A stretch of DNA of 64,000 nucleotides from Leifsonia sp. Root227. Its GTDB lineage: Bacteria > Actinomycetota > Actinomycetes > Actinomycetales > Microbacteriaceae. The notes under the pieces are model-generated. The model saw nothing but the letters and a program-made list of their open reading frames with translations, was not told the origin of the DNA and searched no databases. The stretch lies in assembly GCF_001428745.1 (NCBI RefSeq), contig NZ_LMIO01000001.1, positions 272,818 through 336,817 on the forward strand, in the 5' to 3' direction. Shown here in pieces: positions 16,256-25,156 of the stretch. Within the stretch, counting starts at the first letter, position 1. Each line of letters starts with the position of its first letter. Both the position numbers and the translations under genes were made by a program.

Positions 16256-17050
16256 ATGACTCTGGAGCCCGCTGTGACGTTCGATTCCCCGTCGCCTCTC
16301 TCGCCAGCCCACGAGGCCCTGCTCGCTCAGGTGCCGATCAGGGACCACACGGTGATCGAGGCGGAGACCATCCTCTACGAGCACGAGGGGGTCGCGCTCG
16401 AGGGCTATCTGGCCAGGGATGCGCAAGCCGACGAACGCCGTCCGGCCGTCCTGCTGCTGCACGACTGGCACGGCGTCGGAGACACGGTGAAGATGCGCGC
16501 CCAGATGCTCGCGCGCCTCGGTTATGTGGCGTTCGCCGCCGATCTGTACGGCGTCGGCGTGCGCCCGCAGGGAGAGGCGGCGTCGGAGGAGGCGGGCAAG
16601 TACTACCGCGACCTGGCGCTGTTGCGCACGAGGGTCGCCGCCGGATTCACCGTGCTGCAGCAGCACCCCACCGTCGACCCTGCCCGTCTTGCCGTGATCG
16701 GCTACTGCTTCGGCGGGACGGCCGCGATCGAGTTCGCGCGCACGGGCGCGCCGGCCAGGGGAGTCGTGTCGTTCCACGGCGGCCTGATCGCGCACGAGTC
16801 GTCCGACGCGGCGGCGATCGCAGCATCCCTCCTCGTCCTCACCGGCGGGGACGACCCCGTCGTCCCTCCGGAGGCGGTCGTCGCGTTCGAGAACGAACTG
16901 CGCGGAGCCCCGCACGTCGACTGGCAGGTCACCACGTACTCGGGAGCCCCGCACGCGTTCACGATCCCTGGCTCCGACCGCTACCGGCCGACAGCGGATG
17001 CGCGGAGCTGGCGTGCGCTGGTCTGCTTCCTCGACGAGGTGTTCGCCTGA
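16256..17050 (+). CDS. Dienelactone hydrolase family protein
   Basis: 264 residues. Alpha/beta hydrolase with nucleophile GYCFGG (Cys as in dienelactone hydrolases), acid in GGDDPVVPP, and histidine in SGAPHAFT. LLLHDWHGVGD supplies the oxyanion region and TDEVF-like end LDEVFA closes the fold. It probably hydrolyses a lactone or ester; no pathway partner is nearby. In-frame GTG at 16274 is an alternative start. Confidence 0.88.
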   Translation: MTLEPAVTFDSPSPLSPAHEALLAQVPIRDHTVIEAETILYEHEGVALEGYLARDAQADERRPAVLLLHDWHGVGDTVKMRAQMLARLGYVAFAADLYGVGVRPQGEAASEEAGKYYRDLALLRTRVAAGFTVLQQHPTVDPARLAVIGYCFGGTAAIEFARTGAPARGVVSFHGGLIAHESSDAAAIAASLLVLTGGDDPVVPPEAVVAFENELRGAPHVDWQVTTYSGAPHAFTIPGSDRYRPTADARSWRALVCFLDEVFA

Positions 17051-17066
17051 GCGGTACCCTCGCCTG

Positions 17067-17453
17067 ATGGACCACCCGGAGCTGTTCGAACCTGACGACC
17101 CGTTCGTCGCGCGGATGCGCGCCATCTGCCTGCGCTTCCCCGAAGCGGTCGAGGTCTCGGCGTGGGGCCGCCCGACGTTCCGCGCCGGCAAGAAGGTCTT
17201 CGCCCTCGCGGGAAGCGGACTCGCCCGACCGTACTCGCTCGTCTTCAAACCGGACCCTGACGAGGCCCGCGCCTTCCATGAGGATCCGCGATTCTTCGTC
17301 CCGAAGTACTGGGGCGCATCCGGGTGGCTGGGCATCGACATCGACCCTGCTGCGCCCGATTCGGTGTGGAAAGAGGTCGCAGAATTGATCGAGACGTCGT
17401 ACCGCCAGGTGGCTCTGAAGCGCCAATTGGCGGTACTGGACGAGGTCATGTAA
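17067..17453 (+). CDS. MmcQ/YjbR family DNA-binding-like protein
   Basis: 128 residues with the family pattern: RMRAICLRFPEAVEVSAWGRPTFRAG near the start, then LVFKPDPDEARAF and PKYWGASGWLGIDID, ending in YRQVALKRQLAVLDEV. The family has a double-wing fold, and its function is poorly known. Follows the hydrolase by 16 bp, so possibly co-transcribed. Start ATG 17067 sits at the homology boundary. Confidence 0.85.
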   Translation: MDHPELFEPDDPFVARMRAICLRFPEAVEVSAWGRPTFRAGKKVFALAGSGLARPYSLVFKPDPDEARAFHEDPRFFVPKYWGASGWLGIDIDPAAPDSVWKEVAELIETSYRQVALKRQLAVLDEVM

Positions 17454-17493
17454 GCTCTAATCCGGCCCGCGAGCAGGAATGTTCGAAGGCATT

Positions 17494-17566
17494 GCGCCCG
17501 TAGCTCAACGGATAGAGCATCTGACTACGGATCAGAAGGTTGGGGGTTCGAATCCCTCCGGGCGCA
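17494..17566 (+). tRNA. tRNA-Arg (anticodon ACG)
   Basis: 73-nt cloverleaf. The acceptor stem GCGCCCG pairs with CGGGCGC and the discriminator is A. D arm TAGCTCAACGGATAGAGCA; anticodon loop CTACGGA with ACG in the centre; T arm GGGGGTTCGAATCCCTC. The 3' CCA is not encoded. A wobble adenosine at position 34 needs inosine formation by TadA, whose gene lies at 45315. A terminator follows. Confidence 0.96.
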
Positions 17567-17589
17567 CACTGGTTGAGACAGTAGACACG

Positions 17590-17612
17590 GCCCCCGCTTC
17601 GGCGGGGGTTTT
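17590..17612 (+). terminator. Intrinsic terminator after tRNA-Arg
   Basis: CCCCCGC-ttcg-GCGGGGG followed by TTTTG. It ends tRNA transcription just before the convergent WYL regulator gene. Confidence 0.85.
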
Positions 17613-17618
17613 GTCGTT

Positions 17619-18605
17619 TCAGCGACCGCTCTGCGCGGCCGCATACCGCCCGGCCAGCACCCCGAACGCCTCCAGCAGCTCCCTGGGCTGCACGTCCTCC
17701 AACACCGCGTCGAACCGGCCGAGCGATGCCGCCAGCGCCACCCACGACCACGACCCAACGTGGATGCGGCACCGCCCGTCCCCGAGGTCGTCCACGACAG
17801 CGTCGCCCGCGAACGGCAGCACCTCGGCGGCGGAGGTCTGCAGCACCGCGCTGCCGCGGCACGGCCACTCGTCCGCCGTCTCCGAGCCCGTGAACCGGGC
17901 GGACACGAACGCGCGCACATCCCCTCCCGGCAGCTCCCGCGGCGAGAACCTGCGACCGTTCGGGATGCGCGGACTGATCCGGTCGACCCGGAAGATGCGC
18001 CAGTCGTCGCGGCCGAGATCCCATCCGACGAGGTACCAGCGCTCGCCGGAGACGACGAGGTGGTGTGGCTCGACGCGGCGGGCCGCATCCGACGTCGCCG
18101 CCGCACTCGCCGCATCCACCGCCCGGTAGTCGAACCGCAGCGTCTCCCGCGCCCGGAGGGCCGCGGACACCGCCACCAGCACCTCCGTCGACACCGGCTC
18201 GACGGCGGCGTTCAGCGCGTTGGGCATCGCAGTGAACTGCAGCGCATCCAGCCGGTGTCGCAGCCGCGACGGCATCACCTGCCGCACCGTGGTGAGCGCC
18301 CTGACCGCTGCCTCCTCGATGCCGACCCCGCTGACCGTCGCCGCCTGCAGGGCGACCGCGACCGCGACCGCCTGGTCGTCGTCGAAGAGAAGGGGAGGGA
18401 GGTCGGAGCCAGCCGCGAGGCGGTACCCGCCGTCCGGCCCCTTGGTGGCGCGGATGCTGTAGCCCATCTCGCGGAGGCGGTCGACGTCGCGCCGCACCGT
18501 GCGCCGGCTGATGTCGAGCCGCTCGGCGAGAAGCTGCCCCGGCCAGTCCCTCCTTGCCTGCAGCAGGGACAGCAGCACGAGGAGGCGGGAGCTGGTCGCT
18601 GTCAT
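17619..18605 (-). CDS. YafY-type HTH/WYL transcriptional regulator
   Basis: 328 residues. DeoR-like HTH at residues 1-55 (LAERLDISRRTVRRDVDRLREMGYSI) and a WYL domain with HLVVSGERWYLVGWDLGRDDW, then a C-terminal WCX-like extension. The WYL domain senses nucleic-acid or small ligands in this family. Divergent from a VOC/PhnB protein, with a perfect 10-7-10 inverted repeat between them. HTH-WYL regulators next to VOC genes are a recurrent actinobacterial arrangement. Confidence 0.9.
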   Translation of the reverse strand: MTATSSRLLVLLSLLQARRDWPGQLLAERLDISRRTVRRDVDRLREMGYSIRATKGPDGGYRLAAGSDLPPLLFDDDQAVAVAVALQAATVSGVGIEEAAVRALTTVRQVMPSRLRHRLDALQFTAMPNALNAAVEPVSTEVLVAVSAALRARETLRFDYRAVDAASAAATSDAARRVEPHHLVVSGERWYLVGWDLGRDDWRIFRVDRISPRIPNGRRFSPRELPGGDVRAFVSARFTGSETADEWPCRGSAVLQTSAAEVLPFAGDAVVDDLGDGRCRIHVGSWSWVALAASLGRFDAVLEDVQPRELLEAFGVLAGRYAAAQSGR

Positions 18606-18622
18606 GGGTTCAGCGTAGATCG

Positions 18623-18649
18623 AGTAGAGGACCGTAACTGTCCTCTACT
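18623..18649. promoter_or_regulatory. Perfect palindromic operator in the WYL/VOC gap
   Basis: AGTAGAGGAC-N7-GTCCTCTACT, 10-bp arms with no mismatch. It lies 17 bp upstream of the WYL gene start and 57 bp upstream of the VOC gene start, so it could control both. Confidence 0.7.
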
Positions 18650-18706
18650 GCTGTGAGAGTGGGCGTCGCCCGGATGGTCCGGGCACACCATCAGCGAGGA
18701 GCAGCC

Positions 18707-19132
18707 ATGTCCGTCACGACCACACCCCATCTCAACTTCCGCGGAGCCGCGAAGGCGGCCCTCGAGTTCTACCACTCGGTCTTCGGCGGCCGGCTCATCC
18801 TGGTCAGCAACGCCGACGCCCACTCCGCCGAGACCCCGGCCGAAGCGGATCAGATCAAGTTCGGCCAGGTCATCGGCGCGGACGGCTTCCAGATCATGGC
18901 GTACGACGTCCCGGCCAGCGCCTCGTACGCCCAGGGGGAGAAGTCGGTCTTCGTCTCGGTGCGCAGCGATTCCGCGGACGAGATCGCCACCCTGTGGGGG
19001 AGGCTGGCACAGGGCTCGACCATCGTCGAAGACCTCGGCCCATCGGTGTTCTCGCCCGCATACGGGATGCTGAAAGACCGGTTCGGCGTCACCTGGGTGC
19101 TCGACGTCGCGGTGGCGTGGGACGCGGCCTGA
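18707..19132 (+). CDS. VOC family / PhnB-like glyoxalase-fold protein
   Basis: 141 residues. PhnB-type pattern: HLNFRGAAKAALEFYHSVFGGRL near the start, QVIGADGFQIMAYDV, SVRSDSADEIATLWGRLAQGSTI, and the ending YGMLKDRFGVTWVLDV. Members are metal-binding vicinal-oxygen-chelate folds often of unknown activity. GAGGAG precedes ATG 18707. Likely controlled by the divergent WYL regulator. Confidence 0.88.
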   Translation: MSVTTTPHLNFRGAAKAALEFYHSVFGGRLILVSNADAHSAETPAEADQIKFGQVIGADGFQIMAYDVPASASYAQGEKSVFVSVRSDSADEIATLWGRLAQGSTIVEDLGPSVFSPAYGMLKDRFGVTWVLDVAVAWDAA

Positions 19133-19154
19133 CCTGACCGGGGTCGCCGCGGCG

Positions 19155-19505
19155 TCACTCCGCCGCGGTCGGCCCCACGGTCTCCGTGCTCGCCACGCCG
19201 GCCCCATCCCCTTTGAGCTCGATCAGGATGGTGTGCGTCGGCGTCGAACCCACGTTCTCGCCGGAGTGCCGCTGCGCGGGCAGCCAGACCGCGTCGCCCG
19301 CATCCAGATGCACAGAGCGTTCCCTGCCAGGTGTGCGCAGGTGCCGGTCGAAATCGGTCAGTGCGACAAGCACGCTGTTCGGATGGTCGTGGTCGTTGGT
19401 GCGAACGCCTGGCGTGTCCGTGTAGTCGAGCACGCGCACGAACTCGTTCTCCCAGAGCAGGCGGTAGTTCTCCGGGTCGGTGCGGATCGGGTCGTCGGTG
19501 ACCAT
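19155..19505 (-). CDS. Cupin domain protein
   Basis: 116 residues from ATG 19505. A cupin barrel with motif 1 TNDHDHPNSVLVALTD and motif 2 VHLDAGDAVWLPAQRHSGENVG provides His ligands for a metal. The long frame beyond 19505 is low-quality sequence and is not supported. Converges on the VOC gene; the two stops are about 22 bp apart, with an 8-bp GC hairpin (around 19147-19168). Substrate unknown. Confidence 0.8.
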   Translation of the reverse strand: MVTDDPIRTDPENYRLLWENEFVRVLDYTDTPGVRTNDHDHPNSVLVALTDFDRHLRTPGRERSVHLDAGDAVWLPAQRHSGENVGSTPTHTILIELKGDGAGVASTETVGPTAAE

Positions 19506-19596
19506 GCCGCGAGGATACGCCGATTCTGGCCGCGTGCACCCACTCACCCCGAAGTGCGCCCTTCCGTGCCCGCCGCGGCCTCCGTACGCTGGCTCC

Positions 19597-20469
19597 ATGA
19601 GCACCAGCAGCGCCGGCACCAGCACGCCCGCCACCGCCCCGGCCCTCGCTACCACGGGGTCCACCGGCATCCTGGGCGGCTACGTCGCCGGGATGCTCGC
19701 CGATGCGGGAGTGGCGCAGCGCCTTCTGGTGCGGGACCCGTCCAGGGCGCCCGAGCTGCCAGCATCCACGGTGCTGCCGTTCGCGTACTCGGACAGGGAG
19801 GCGTCGCTGCGAGCGCTCAACGGAGTCGAGACCCTGTTCATGGTGTCTGCCGCCGAGAACGCCGAGCGCCTGGCCGAGCATCGTGCGTTCATCGACGCTG
19901 CTCGGGATGCGGGGGTCCGCCACGTCGTGTACACCTCCTTCGTCGGGGCGGCGCCGGATGCGACGTTCACGCTCGCCCGCGACCACTTCCACACTGAGGA
20001 GCACCTGAAGCAGTCCGGCATGGCGTTCACCTTCCTGCGCGACAACCTCTACCTCGACTTCATGGATGCGATGGTCGGGGAGGACGGGGTGATCCGCGGT
20101 CCAGCAGGCGACGGGCGTGCCGCGATCGTGGCGCGGTTCGATGTCGCCCGTGTCGCCGCCGCGATCCTGCGCGACCCCGCGCAGCACGACGGCATCACTT
20201 ACGAGCTGACCGGCCCGGAGGCGCTGACGATGGCCGAGGTGGCGGCGATCCTGACCGCGCACCGGGGCACGCCCGTGCGCTTCCACGACGAGACCGTAGA
20301 CGAGGCGTACGCCTCGCGCAGAAAATGGGATGCGCCGCAGTGGCAGTATGACGCGTGGGTGTCGACATACACCGCGATCGCCGCCGGCGAGCTGAAGCGG
20401 GTGACGGACGACGTGGAGAAGGTCACGGGCACGGCCCCGCTCAGCCTGCAGCAGTTCCTCGAGCGCTGA
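19597..20469 (+). CDS. NmrA-like NAD(P)H:quinone oxidoreductase-type SDR
   Basis: 290 residues. Rossmann region LATTGSTGILGGYVAGMLADAG, then LNGVETLFMVSAAENAERLAEHRAFIDAARDAGVRHVVYTSFVGA and FTFLRDNLYLDF, all typical of QorB/TMR-type atypical SDR proteins. C-terminal PEALTMAEVAAIL matches the substrate-side helix of that group. ATG 19597 gives the standard start. Divergent from the cupin gene with about 91 bp between starts. Confidence 0.87.
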   Translation: MSTSSAGTSTPATAPALATTGSTGILGGYVAGMLADAGVAQRLLVRDPSRAPELPASTVLPFAYSDREASLRALNGVETLFMVSAAENAERLAEHRAFIDAARDAGVRHVVYTSFVGAAPDATFTLARDHFHTEEHLKQSGMAFTFLRDNLYLDFMDAMVGEDGVIRGPAGDGRAAIVARFDVARVAAAILRDPAQHDGITYELTGPEALTMAEVAAILTAHRGTPVRFHDETVDEAYASRRKWDAPQWQYDAWVSTYTAIAAGELKRVTDDVEKVTGTAPLSLQQFLER

Positions 20470-20521
20470 CCCGCGGCCACCGGGGGCGCGTGTAATCTCG
20501 CAGAAGATCGCTCCCGCAACG

Positions 20522-20565
20522 GCTGAGCAACGAGAATGCTGAGCAACGAAAGAGCTGAGCAACGA
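20522..20565 (+). repeat. Three 16-bp tandem repeats upstream of the DUF1905-like gene
   Basis: The core GCTGAGCAACGA occurs at 20522-20533, 20538-20549 and 20554-20565, period 16. The third copy leads directly into the AAAGGA ribosome site of the gene at 20571. Confidence 0.7.
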
Positions 20566-20570
20566 AAGGA

Positions 20571-21020
20571 ATGGCCGTGGTCAGCTTCAGAACCACCCTG
20601 CTGGGCGCAGGCGGCAACAACGTCGGCATCGTCGTGCCGGAGGAGGTCGTGCTCGGCTTCGATCGCGGCAAGCGCGTGCCTGTCGTCGTCACCATCGACG
20701 GCGGATACACCTACCGGAACACCATCGCATCCATGGGCGGCCGGTTCCTCATCTCGTTCAACGCCGAGACGCGGGCGGCCACCGGCAGGGGAGCAGGGGA
20801 TGAGGTCGAGGTCACTCTCGAGGTCGACGACGCCCCGCGCACCGTGGAGGTCCCTGCCGAGCTCGCGGCGGCGTTTGCAGCCGACCGGGATGCGGCGAAG
20901 GCGTGGGATGCCCTCTCGTACAGCAAGCAGCGTGCGCACGCCACGGCGGTCGAGAGCGCGAAGAGCGACGACACCAGGGCGAGGCGGGTGCGGGGTGTGA
21001 TCGAGGCGCTGCGCCCGTAG
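20571..21020 (+). CDS. DUF1905 / YdeI-OmpD-associated domain protein
   Basis: 149 residues. The N-terminal 90 residues match DUF1905 (FRTTLLGAGGNNVGIVVPEEVV, VTIDGGYTYRNTI, GGRFLISFNAE). The end, with AKAWDALSYSKQRAHATAVESAKSDDTRARRV, is the YdeI/OmpD-associated helical motif. Cytosolic, function unknown. The AAAGGA site is part of the tandem repeat immediately upstream. Confidence 0.85.
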   Translation: MAVVSFRTTLLGAGGNNVGIVVPEEVVLGFDRGKRVPVVVTIDGGYTYRNTIASMGGRFLISFNAETRAATGRGAGDEVEVTLEVDDAPRTVEVPAELAAAFAADRDAAKAWDALSYSKQRAHATAVESAKSDDTRARRVRGVIEALRP

Positions 21021-21051
21021 TCTCCCGATTCAGCTCAGCGATTTACCTGCA

Positions 21052-21065
21052 TTTCGGCGCCGAAA
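21052..21065. promoter_or_regulatory. 14-bp palindrome upstream of the ABC exporter operon
   Basis: TTTCGGC-GCCGAAA, perfect, in the otherwise ordinary 138-bp gap before the exporter. Could be a repressor site; no binding protein is next to it. Confidence 0.35.
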
Positions 21066-21158
21066 AAATGCGACGCCGCAAATTTCAGGTGCGGTGTCAC
21101 GAATGTCGGAGGCGTCTGCCAAACTTCTCAGGTACTGAAAAAGCCACCTGGGGGAACT

Positions 21159-22889
21159 GTGATCCTGCTCCGTCTGACCCTGCGTCACGCGCGCCCATAC
21201 GTCTGGGGCATCGTGGGGGTGGTCGTGCTGCAATTGCTGTCCACGATCGCCGCGCTCTACCTGCCGAGCCTCAACGCGCAGATCGTCGACAAGGGCGTCG
21301 TCACCGGCGACACCGACTTCATCTGGAACACCGGAATGACGATGCTGGTCGTCTGCCTCGCCCAGGTGGTCACCGCGGTCGGCGGCATCTACTTCGGCGC
21401 CAAGGTGTCGATGGCGGTCGGGCGCGACCTGCGCCGTGAGGTGTACCGCAAGGTCGACTCGCTGAGCGCGCTCGACGTCGGACGCTGGGGAACGGCGACG
21501 CTCATCACGCGCAACACGAACGACGTCCAGCAGGTGCAGATGCTCGTGCTGATGACGCTCAACTTCATGGTGTCCACCCCGATCATGTGCATCGGCGGCA
21601 TCATCATGGCGCTGCGCGAAGACCTCGGGCTGTCCTGGCTCGTCTGGGTGTCCGTGCCTGTGCTTTTCCTGGTCGTCGGCGTTCTCGTGGTGATGCTGCT
21701 CCCGCTGTTCCGCGAGATGCAGGAGCGCATCGACAAGGTCAACGGCGTGCTGCGCGAGCAGATCGTCGGCATCCGGGTCATTCGGGCATTCGTCCGCGAG
21801 CCGTTCGAGTCAGAGCGCTACGCAGAGGCCAACCTCGCGCTCACCAGGGTGTCCGTCAAGGTCGGCAACATCTTCGTCCTGATGTTCCCCATCATCATGG
21901 TCATCCTGCACCTCGCCACGGCCGCCGTCCTCTGGTTCGGCGGGCAACGAGTGGATGCGGGCCAGATGCAGGTGGGCTCGCTCACCGCGTTCCTGCAGTA
22001 CCTCCTCATGATCCTCACCGCCGTCATGATGGGCGTCTTCATGGTGATGATGATCCCGCGTGCCGTCGTGTGCGCCGGGCGCATCGACGAGGTGCTGTCC
22101 ACCGAGCCGTCCGACGCCGGGTCCACCGGGGACGCGCCGCTTCCGTCGTCCGGGCGGGTCGAGTTCCGCGGAGTGACCTTCGGCTACCCCGGCGCTGAGA
22201 AGCCCGTGCTGAGCGCCATCGACTTCGTCGCCGAGCAGGGCAGCATGACCGCGATCGTCGGCTCGACGGGAGCGGGCAAGACCACGCTCGTCAATCTCGT
22301 CCCCAACCTCTACACGCCGCAGCAGGGATCCGTGACGGTCGGCGGCGTGCGCGTGGACGCGCTCACCAGGGCGCAGCTCGCCGGCGTCCTCGGGCTCGTG
22401 CCGCAGCGCCCGTATCTCTTCTCCGGCACGATCAGGTCCAACCTGCGTTTCGGTCGACCGGACGCCACGGACGACGAGCTATGGGAAGCGCTGCGCGTCG
22501 CGCAGGCCGACGACTTCGTGCGTGCCAAGGAGGGCGGCCTGGATGCGCGCATCTCGCAGGGCGGCACCAACGTCTCCGGGGGGCAGCGTCAGCGCCTCTG
22601 CATCGCGAGGGCCCTGGTCTCCCGGCCGCAGGTGTACCTCTTCGACGACTCGTTCTCCGCGCTCGACGTCGCGACGGACGCCCGCCTCCGCGCGGCGCTC
22701 GCCGACGCCACCAAGGAGTCGGCGGTGATCGTGGTGGCGCAGCGCGTGTCGACCATCCGGGAGGCGGACAGCATCATCGTGCTCGACGACGGCCGCATCG
22801 TCGGCCGGGGAACCCATGACGAACTCCTCGAAACGAGCGAGACCTACCGCGAGATCGTCGAATCACAGCTGAGCCTGGAGGTGGCCTGA
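21159..22889 (+). CDS. Heterodimeric ABC exporter subunit 1 (degenerate ATP site)
   Basis: 576 residues, GTG start behind GGGGGA. Six-helix type I exporter domain, then an ATPase with Walker A GSTGAGKTT, canonical signature VSGGQRQR, but Walker B/D-loop VYLFDDSFSALD in which catalytic Glu is Asp, and a switch region VVAQRVSTI with Gln instead of His. This is the TM287-like degenerate-site partner. Exports lipids, drugs or peptides in related proteins; substrate unknown. One base separates it from subunit 2. Confidence 0.92.
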   Translation: MILLRLTLRHARPYVWGIVGVVVLQLLSTIAALYLPSLNAQIVDKGVVTGDTDFIWNTGMTMLVVCLAQVVTAVGGIYFGAKVSMAVGRDLRREVYRKVDSLSALDVGRWGTATLITRNTNDVQQVQMLVLMTLNFMVSTPIMCIGGIIMALREDLGLSWLVWVSVPVLFLVVGVLVVMLLPLFREMQERIDKVNGVLREQIVGIRVIRAFVREPFESERYAEANLALTRVSVKVGNIFVLMFPIIMVILHLATAAVLWFGGQRVDAGQMQVGSLTAFLQYLLMILTAVMMGVFMVMMIPRAVVCAGRIDEVLSTEPSDAGSTGDAPLPSSGRVEFRGVTFGYPGAEKPVLSAIDFVAEQGSMTAIVGSTGAGKTTLVNLVPNLYTPQQGSVTVGGVRVDALTRAQLAGVLGLVPQRPYLFSGTIRSNLRFGRPDATDDELWEALRVAQADDFVRAKEGGLDARISQGGTNVSGGQRQRLCIARALVSRPQVYLFDDSFSALDVATDARLRAALADATKESAVIVVAQRVSTIREADSIIVLDDGRIVGRGTHDELLETSETYREIVESQLSLEVA

Positions 22890-22890
22890 G

Positions 22891-25107
22891 ATGGCACGCG
22901 ACAAGCGCGCAGACGACGTCCTCGAACGCGACGATGTCACCGCCCCCGAGGTCGAAGACTTCGAATACACGCCGACGGAGGCCGACGGCGACATGTTCGG
23001 CGGAACGCCGGCCAAGAAGGCGCAGCACTTCTGGCCGTCGCTGCGCCGCCTGCTCGGCCTGCTCCGGCCGGAGCGTGTCAAGTTCGCGTTCGTGGTCGCG
23101 CTCGTGGTGGTCTCGGTGATCCTCACGGTGATCGCGCCCAAGATCCTCGGATCGGCGATGGATGTGATCTTCCGCGGCGCGATCGGGGCCAACCTCCCCG
23201 CCAACGTTCCGCTGGACCAGCAGGTCGCCGCTGCCCGGGCAGCCGGCAACGATCAGCTCGCCGACATGCTCGCCACCACCAAGCCGGTCCCCGGTGAGGG
23301 CATCGACTTCGTGCTGCTGAGCCGGCTCATCTTCATCGTGCTGGCCATCTACCTGGTCGCCTCGTTCCTGATGTGGGCGCAGGGCTACGTGCTCAACGCG
23401 CTCGTCATGCGCGTCGTCTACCGGCTGCGTGCCGACATCGAGACCAAGCTCAATCGGCTGCCACTCAGCTACTTCGACACCCGCCAGCGCGGCGACCTGA
23501 TGTCGCGGGTCACGAACGACGTCGACAACATCCAGGCGGCACTCCAGCAGGCGTTCTCGCAGCTCGTGCAGTCGGTGCTCACCGTGCTCGGCATCACGAT
23601 CATGATGTTCATCGTGTCGTGGCAGCTTGCGCTGATCGCCCTCATCGCCCTCCCGCTGTCCGGCGTGATCGCGGGCGTCATCGGCTCGCGGTCGCAGAAG
23701 CTGTTCGCAGCGCAGTGGAAGAACACCGGAACGCTCAACGGGCACATCGAGGAGTCGTACTCCGGGCTCGAGCTGGTGCGCGCCTTCGGTCGCGACGAGG
23801 TCATGCTCGCGGAGTTCGACGACCGCAACGAGAAGCTGTACCGCGCCTCGTTCGGAGCGCAGTTCGTGTCGGGAACGATCATGCCCGCCATGACGTTCGT
23901 CTCCTACCTCTCCTACGTGATGATCGCGGTCGTCGGCGGCCTCCGTGTCGCAACGGGCCAGATGACCCTCGGAGACGCGACGGCGTTCATCCAGTACTCG
24001 CGCGAGTTCACGCAGCCGATCAGCCAGGTCGCCGGCATCGCCAACATGCTGCAGTCGGGTGTCGCGTCCGCGGAGCGCACGTTCGAGTTCCTCGACGCCG
24101 ACGAGCAGGAGCCGGACGACGTCAAGGCGGAACTGCCGGAGCGCACGGACGGCCACGTCGAGTTCGACCGTGTGTCGTTCAGCTACTCGTCGACCACGCC
24201 GCTCATCGAGGACCTGTCGCTCTCCGTCGACCCCGGCCACACGGTCGCGATCGTCGGTCCGACGGGCGCGGGCAAGACCACGCTGGTCAACCTGGTGATG
24301 CGGTTCTACGAGCTCGACTCCGGCCGCATCCTGCTCGACGGCATCGACATCACGGAGCTGTCTCGGGCCGAGCTGCGCGAGCAGGTGGGCATGGTCCTCC
24401 AGGACGCCTGGCTGTTCGGCGGCACGATCCGCGACAACATCCGGTACGGCCGGCTCGACGCCACGGACGAGGAGGTAATCGACGCGGCGAAGGCCACGAT
24501 GGTCGACCGTTTCGTCCGCCAGCTCCCCGAGGGCTACGACACGGTGCTGGATGCGGACGGCGGCAGCGTCTCGGCGGGCGAGCGCCAGCTCATCACCATC
24601 GCTCGCGCCTTCATCGCGAACCCGTCGCTGCTGATCCTCGACGAGGCCACGTCGTCGGTCGACACCCGCACCGAGCTGCTGGTGCAGCAGGCGATGGCGG
24701 CCCTCCGCACCGATCGCACGTCGTTCGTGATCGCTCACCGACTCTCCACGATCCGGGATGCGCACACCATCCTCGTCATGGAGAACGGCGCCATCGTCGA
24801 ACAGGGCAACCACGAGACGCTCCTCGCTCGCCGCGGCGCGTACTACGACCTGTACATGACCCAGTTCCGCGGAGAGGATGCAGAGGCAGACGCCGAACTC
24901 CTCGAAGCGGGCGGGGTGCAGGGCGGTGCTCCTGGCGTCGCCCCTGTGGCCGATGCCGCTGCCCCCGCCGCCGCTGCTGCTGCCGCCGCCGCTGTTGACG
25001 CTGCCCCCGCTGCTGCCGACGCCGCCGCGGAGCGGCACGACGATGCCGCCGGAAGCCAGGACGACCTTGCCGAATTCGCAGGGGAGGACCGTCCGGCCGG
25101 GAGCTAA
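22891..25107 (+). CDS. Heterodimeric ABC exporter subunit 2 (catalytic site)
   Basis: 738 residues. The N-terminal acidic tail (about 60 residues) leads into six membrane helices, then an ATPase with Walker A GPTGAGKTT, Walker B/D-loop LLILDEATSSVD with catalytic Glu, and switch His in FVIAHRLSTI. Its signature is the altered VSAGERQL. The canonical signature of subunit 1 should combine with its intact Walker B to form the active site. A low-complexity Ala/Pro-rich tail of about 60 residues follows the ATPase. Starts one base after subunit 1. Confidence 0.92.
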   Translation: MARDKRADDVLERDDVTAPEVEDFEYTPTEADGDMFGGTPAKKAQHFWPSLRRLLGLLRPERVKFAFVVALVVVSVILTVIAPKILGSAMDVIFRGAIGANLPANVPLDQQVAAARAAGNDQLADMLATTKPVPGEGIDFVLLSRLIFIVLAIYLVASFLMWAQGYVLNALVMRVVYRLRADIETKLNRLPLSYFDTRQRGDLMSRVTNDVDNIQAALQQAFSQLVQSVLTVLGITIMMFIVSWQLALIALIALPLSGVIAGVIGSRSQKLFAAQWKNTGTLNGHIEESYSGLELVRAFGRDEVMLAEFDDRNEKLYRASFGAQFVSGTIMPAMTFVSYLSYVMIAVVGGLRVATGQMTLGDATAFIQYSREFTQPISQVAGIANMLQSGVASAERTFEFLDADEQEPDDVKAELPERTDGHVEFDRVSFSYSSTTPLIEDLSLSVDPGHTVAIVGPTGAGKTTLVNLVMRFYELDSGRILLDGIDITELSRAELREQVGMVLQDAWLFGGTIRDNIRYGRLDATDEEVIDAAKATMVDRFVRQLPEGYDTVLDADGGSVSAGERQLITIARAFIANPSLLILDEATSSVDTRTELLVQQAMAALRTDRTSFVIAHRLSTIRDAHTILVMENGAIVEQGNHETLLARRGAYYDLYMTQFRGEDAEADAELLEAGGVQGGAPGVAPVADAAAPAAAAAAAAAVDAAPAAADAAAERHDDAAGSQDDLAEFAGEDRPAGS

Positions 25108-25156
25108 GCTGTCCCCGACCGGCGCTGTGACGGTGCCGGTCGGAGGGGGTTTGATC

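Noticed and set aside
17479-18129. Open frame starting MFEGIAPVAQRIEHLTTDQKV
   Set aside because: It is translation across tRNA-Arg and then antisense to the WYL gene; such peptides are a known artefact of tRNA genes.
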